The position numbers and the translations under genes are program-made. From an uncultured Eubacteriales bacterium (GTDB lineage: Bacteria > Bacillota > Clostridia > Oscillospirales > CAG-272): a stretch of DNA of 8,292 nucleotides. Below, piece after piece: positions 6,283-8,292 of this stretch (the stretch's first letter is position 1; each line of letters starts with the position of its first letter). The notes under the pieces are model-generated. The model did not search any database. It was given only the letters and a program-made list of their open reading frames with translations, and had not been told where the DNA came from. The DNA lies in contig CAKSVM010000117.1 in NCBI GenBank assembly GCA_934503195.1, positions 1-8,292 on the forward strand, given 5' to 3'.

Positions 6283-7749
6283 ATGAAAAAACGCGTTCTT
6301 TCCCTGATTCTGATTGGCATTCTGGCCGCGTCGGCCTTCTCGTGCGGCGATAATCAGACGCCCGGCGGCGAAACGACCCCGTCCGGTGAAACTAGTTCCG
6401 ATTCCGGAGCCGCGCCCGGGTATACATACCCCGAAATCGACCTGAAGGGCGAGACCTTCACGATCCTCAACACGGCGCAGAGCTACAATTTCTACTCGTA
6501 TCTCGATTTCGACGAGGCGACCGGCGACACGCTCAACGACGCGATTTATGAAAGAAACCGTTCGCTGGAGGAAAAATTCAAGTTCAAATACGAAATCAAC
6601 GAGGAAAATACGCTCGACAAGGCGGCGAAGGCCCTCGAAACGGCGGTTATGTCGGGCGACGACTCGTACGACGTCGCGTTCATACGCGACTACTACCTCA
6701 ACACCGCGCTGACCGAGGGCTATCTGACCGACATCGACCAGATTCCCGAAATCCAGCTCGACAAACCGTGGTGGGACGGCGCGGCGACCGAAAACGCGCG
6801 CGTCGGAAAGGCGAAAAAAGCCCTTTTCGCGTCGACCGACGTCTCGCTCGTCGATTTTGAGGGCACGATCGTTACTTTCTTCAACGAAGACATGATGGAG
6901 GATCTCAAGCTCGACGCGCCGTATCAGCTCGTCCTCGACGGAAAATGGACCTTCGACAAGATGGACGAGTACATGAAAGCCGCCGCTAACCTCAACGGCG
7001 ACGACGCGTTCACACCGTTCAAGGTCGACGGAAAGGCGATTTACGGCCTGACCGGCTTCCAGCACACCTACAATTCGCTGATTTCGTCGTCCGGAGTCAA
7101 TTACGTCGCGCTCGACAAGGACGGAAATCTCACTTTCGGCGCGGATACCGAGCGTTTTTACGACGTCGCGATCAAGCTGAGCCAGACTTTCGCGCAGGAC
7201 GGCGACTATCTTTACGCGAACAACGCATCGTCGAACGCCGATAAGTCGCATTACGAAATGATTTTCAAGGACGGCCGCGCGCTTCTTCTGAGCGCGCAGC
7301 TCAAGGCGGCGAACTGGTACCGCGACATGGAGGCGACCTACGGCATCGTTCCGGTGCCGAAGTGGGACGAATCACAGGAAAATTATTCCAATTTGCGTAC
7401 ATTCTCCTATTTAATGGTAATTCCGGTGACTAATAAACGCCTCAGCGAGACCGGAGCAATCATGGACGCGATGTCGTACATCACCTACGAAAAGATCATG
7501 CCGTATTTCTACGACGGCCGAATTTCGCAGAAAATCCTCCGCAACGACGAATCGATCGAGATGATGAACATCATTCGCGAAACGCGTCATTACGATCTTG
7601 GAACTATTTACGGAGTTTACAACAATTTCTCGAACAAGATTTCAGATACGATCAACAAAAAGTCGACCGATTTCGCGTCGATGATCGCCGGAATCAAGCC
7701 GACGATAGAGGAGAACCTTCAGGCTTTGATGGAAGCTATGGACAAATAA
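6283..7749 (+). CDS. Extracellular solute-binding lipoprotein 2 (paralog of lipoprotein 1)
   Basis: This 488-residue lipoprotein has a signal peptide MKKRVLSLILIGILAASAFSC, with the acylated cysteine at residue 21 followed by GDN and a glycine-, threonine- and serine-rich linker to about residue 48. AAAGGAG (6268-6274) eight bases before the ATG fixes the start. It shares with lipoprotein 1 the segments DKPWW (6760-6774), DGKWTFDKM and YRDM...YGIVPVPKWDESQENY (7318-7386) in the same order, so the two are paralogs. They differ widely elsewhere, which suggests different substrates. The calcium-loop motif of lipoprotein 1 is not conserved here: the matching stretch reads NLNGDDAFTPFKVDG. The protein would be membrane-anchored outside the cell and deliver a sugar to an ABC permease that is not in this window. 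It has two promoters of its own and a terminator directly downstream. Confidence 0.92.
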   Translation: MKKRVLSLILIGILAASAFSCGDNQTPGGETTPSGETSSDSGAAPGYTYPEIDLKGETFTILNTAQSYNFYSYLDFDEATGDTLNDAIYERNRSLEEKFKFKYEINEENTLDKAAKALETAVMSGDDSYDVAFIRDYYLNTALTEGYLTDIDQIPEIQLDKPWWDGAATENARVGKAKKALFASTDVSLVDFEGTIVTFFNEDMMEDLKLDAPYQLVLDGKWTFDKMDEYMKAAANLNGDDAFTPFKVDGKAIYGLTGFQHTYNSLISSSGVNYVALDKDGNLTFGADTERFYDVAIKLSQTFAQDGDYLYANNASSNADKSHYEMIFKDGRALLLSAQLKAANWYRDMEATYGIVPVPKWDESQENYSNLRTFSYLMVIPVTNKRLSETGAIMDAMSYITYEKIMPYFYDGRISQKILRNDESIEMMNIIRETRHYDLGTIYGVYNNFSNKISDTINKKSTDFASMIAGIKPTIEENLQALMEAMDK

Positions 7750-7770
7750 TCGTCGAATCAGACAAAATAT

Positions 7771-7800
7771 AAATGCCAGCCGCTTGCGCGACTGGCATTT
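7771..7800. terminator. Bidirectional terminator between lipoprotein 2 and the beta-helix gene
   Basis: Arms at 7771-7783 and 7788-7800 pair over 13 positions with one C-A mismatch around a TTGC loop (outer arm AAATGCCAG). The stem is bounded by AAAATAT on the left and TTTTGCTATATTTT on the right, giving a U-rich tail on either strand. It lies 21 bases after the lipoprotein stop and just beyond the stop of the convergent gene. Confidence 0.88.
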
Positions 7801-7802
7801 TG

Positions 7803-8292
7803 CTATATTTTCTTGACTTTGCCGCCGACTTCGAGATCGCCGTTGACTTTGCCGCTGAGCATCAGATCGAAATCGACCGAGACGTCGCCGAGCGCGTCGC
7901 CGTAAATCGTGCAGTTTTTGCCGCATTCAATGTCGCCTTCGACGCGGATTCTGGAACTAGTTTCACCGATTATCAGGTCGCCGTCGCAGTGAACGTCGCC
8001 GCCGACCGAGCCGCGGATCGTTACGTCACCCGAGCACTCGACGTCGCTGCCAACTGAACCGTCGCAGAGAAAACTGCCGTCGCAATAGGCGTCGCCGCCG
8101 ATCGAACCGCGAATTGTCGCGTCGCTGTTGGCCTCAAGATCGCCGCCGACCGAGCCGGCGACCGTAACTTCGCCGTCCGATTCGATATTTCCGCCGACAT
8201 TTCCGTTGACGTTCAGATTTCCGCCGCAATTCACGTCTCCGCCGATGCTGCCGCCGACCGAAATAGCGTCCGCCTCGACATTTCCGTCAATA
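7803..8292 (-). CDS. Bactofilin-like beta-helix repeat protein, N-terminus outside the window
   Basis: The frame is open to the window end, so the protein enters from outside. The GTG at 8234 is an internal valine in a repeat, not a start. The 162 visible residues are nearly all tandem 16-residue repeats with consensus RGSVGGDVxCDGDVTI, where hydrophobic residues alternate with glycine and polar ones. This is the pattern of a right-handed parallel beta-helix such as bactofilins (polymer-forming cytoskeletal proteins). Asp or Asn holds repeat position 7 in every unit from 8255 to the C-terminus, and cysteine holds position 10 in five. There are seven cysteines in all. A five-residue insertion (GETSS) breaks the register before the seventh unit. 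The protein ends in a basic tail, GGKVKKI, with no membrane segment visible. Bactofilins assemble into filaments without nucleotides, and such a role is inferred. A surface or other polymer-forming helix protein is an alternative. Confidence 0.7.
   Translation of the reverse strand, partial: IDGNVEADAISVGGSIGGDVNCGGNLNVNGNVGGNIESDGEVTVAGSVGGDLEANSDATIRGSIGGDAYCDGSFLCDGSVGSDVECSGDVTIRGSVGGDVHCDGDLIIGETSSRIRVEGDIECGKNCTIYGDALGDVSVDFDLMLSGKVNGDLEVGGKVKKI
7806..8255 (-). repeat. Tandem 48-bp coding repeats (nine 16-residue units)
   Basis: Six uninterrupted units run from 8255 down to 7968 (8208-8255, 8160-8207, 8112-8159, 8064-8111, 8016-8063, 7968-8015). A 15-base insertion (7953-7967) and three more units follow (7905-7952, 7857-7904, 7806-7856, the last with one extra codon). 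The period also shows in the DNA: GCCGCCGA recurs on the + strand at 7998, 8094 and 8142, spaced by 96 and 48 bases. Units have diverged at most other positions, so the array is old or under protein-level selection. Confidence 0.85.

Noticed and set aside
6235..7251. 338-codon open frame antisense to lipoprotein 2
   Set aside because: It covers the lipoprotein's promoter P2 and ribosome site, has low-complexity Arg/Val-rich sequence and no ribosome site of its own.
7803..8234. GTG at 8234 as the start of the beta-helix protein
   Set aside because: The frame continues without a stop to the window end in the same 16-residue repeat pattern, and the GTG is the valine of a GGDV repeat with no ribosome site.
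7806..8255. 48-bp periodic repeats as a CRISPR array or satellite
   Set aside because: The units are diverged, contiguous without unique spacers, and keep one open frame, so the periodicity is a protein repeat.

Overview
The window reads as a piece of a Gram-positive bacterial chromosome, most likely an uncultured relative of the Clostridia (Bacillota). The evidence is indirect: GC-rich genes separated by AT-rich gaps, strong GGAGG-type ribosome sites, near-consensus TTGACA/TATAAT promoters with extended -10 elements, solute-binding lipoproteins with short lipoprotein signal peptides, and a PurB that resembles the clostridial type. No rRNA, tRNA, CRISPR array or insertion sequence was seen.

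Layout. (1) Bases 2-1372 (+) hold most of purB, adenylosuccinate lyase, with its N-terminus cut off by the window edge. (2) A hairpin at 1376-1414 separates it from a convergent AraC-family regulator (1414-2250, -). (3) A 201-base divergent control region (2251-2451) carries a TTTACA-17-TATAAT promoter for the regulator, with a perfect 14-bp palindrome mostly inside its spacer, and a possible 33-codon leader ORF that ends on the regulator's start codon. (4) A sugar-uptake and breakdown block runs on the + strand: solute-binding lipoprotein 1 (2452-3948), a cytoplasmic GH13 alpha-amylase-family enzyme (4002-6047), then a 235-base gap with two tandem promoters, one carrying an operator-like inverted repeat over its -35, and solute-binding lipoprotein 2 (6283-7749), a diverged paralog of the first. 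(5) A terminator hairpin at 7771-7800 separates this from a convergent gene (7803 to the window end, -) whose product is a bactofilin-like beta-helix of regular 16-residue repeats with a cysteine ladder. That gene is cut off at its N-terminus.

How the genes fit together (inference): the AraC regulator probably senses a sugar or sugar-derived signal and controls the divergent lipoprotein 1/GH13 unit. The lipoproteins would capture an oligosaccharide outside the cell, and the GH13 enzyme, which has no signal peptide, would cut it inside. No ABC permease or ATPase gene lies in the window, so the binding proteins must work with a transporter encoded elsewhere. purB and the bactofilin-like gene look unrelated to this block.

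The points most worth a second look are the cysteine-laddered repeat protein, the GH13 enzyme with an unrecognised N-terminal domain and an altered region I, the permease-less binding-protein pair, and the promoter architecture in both intergenic regions.
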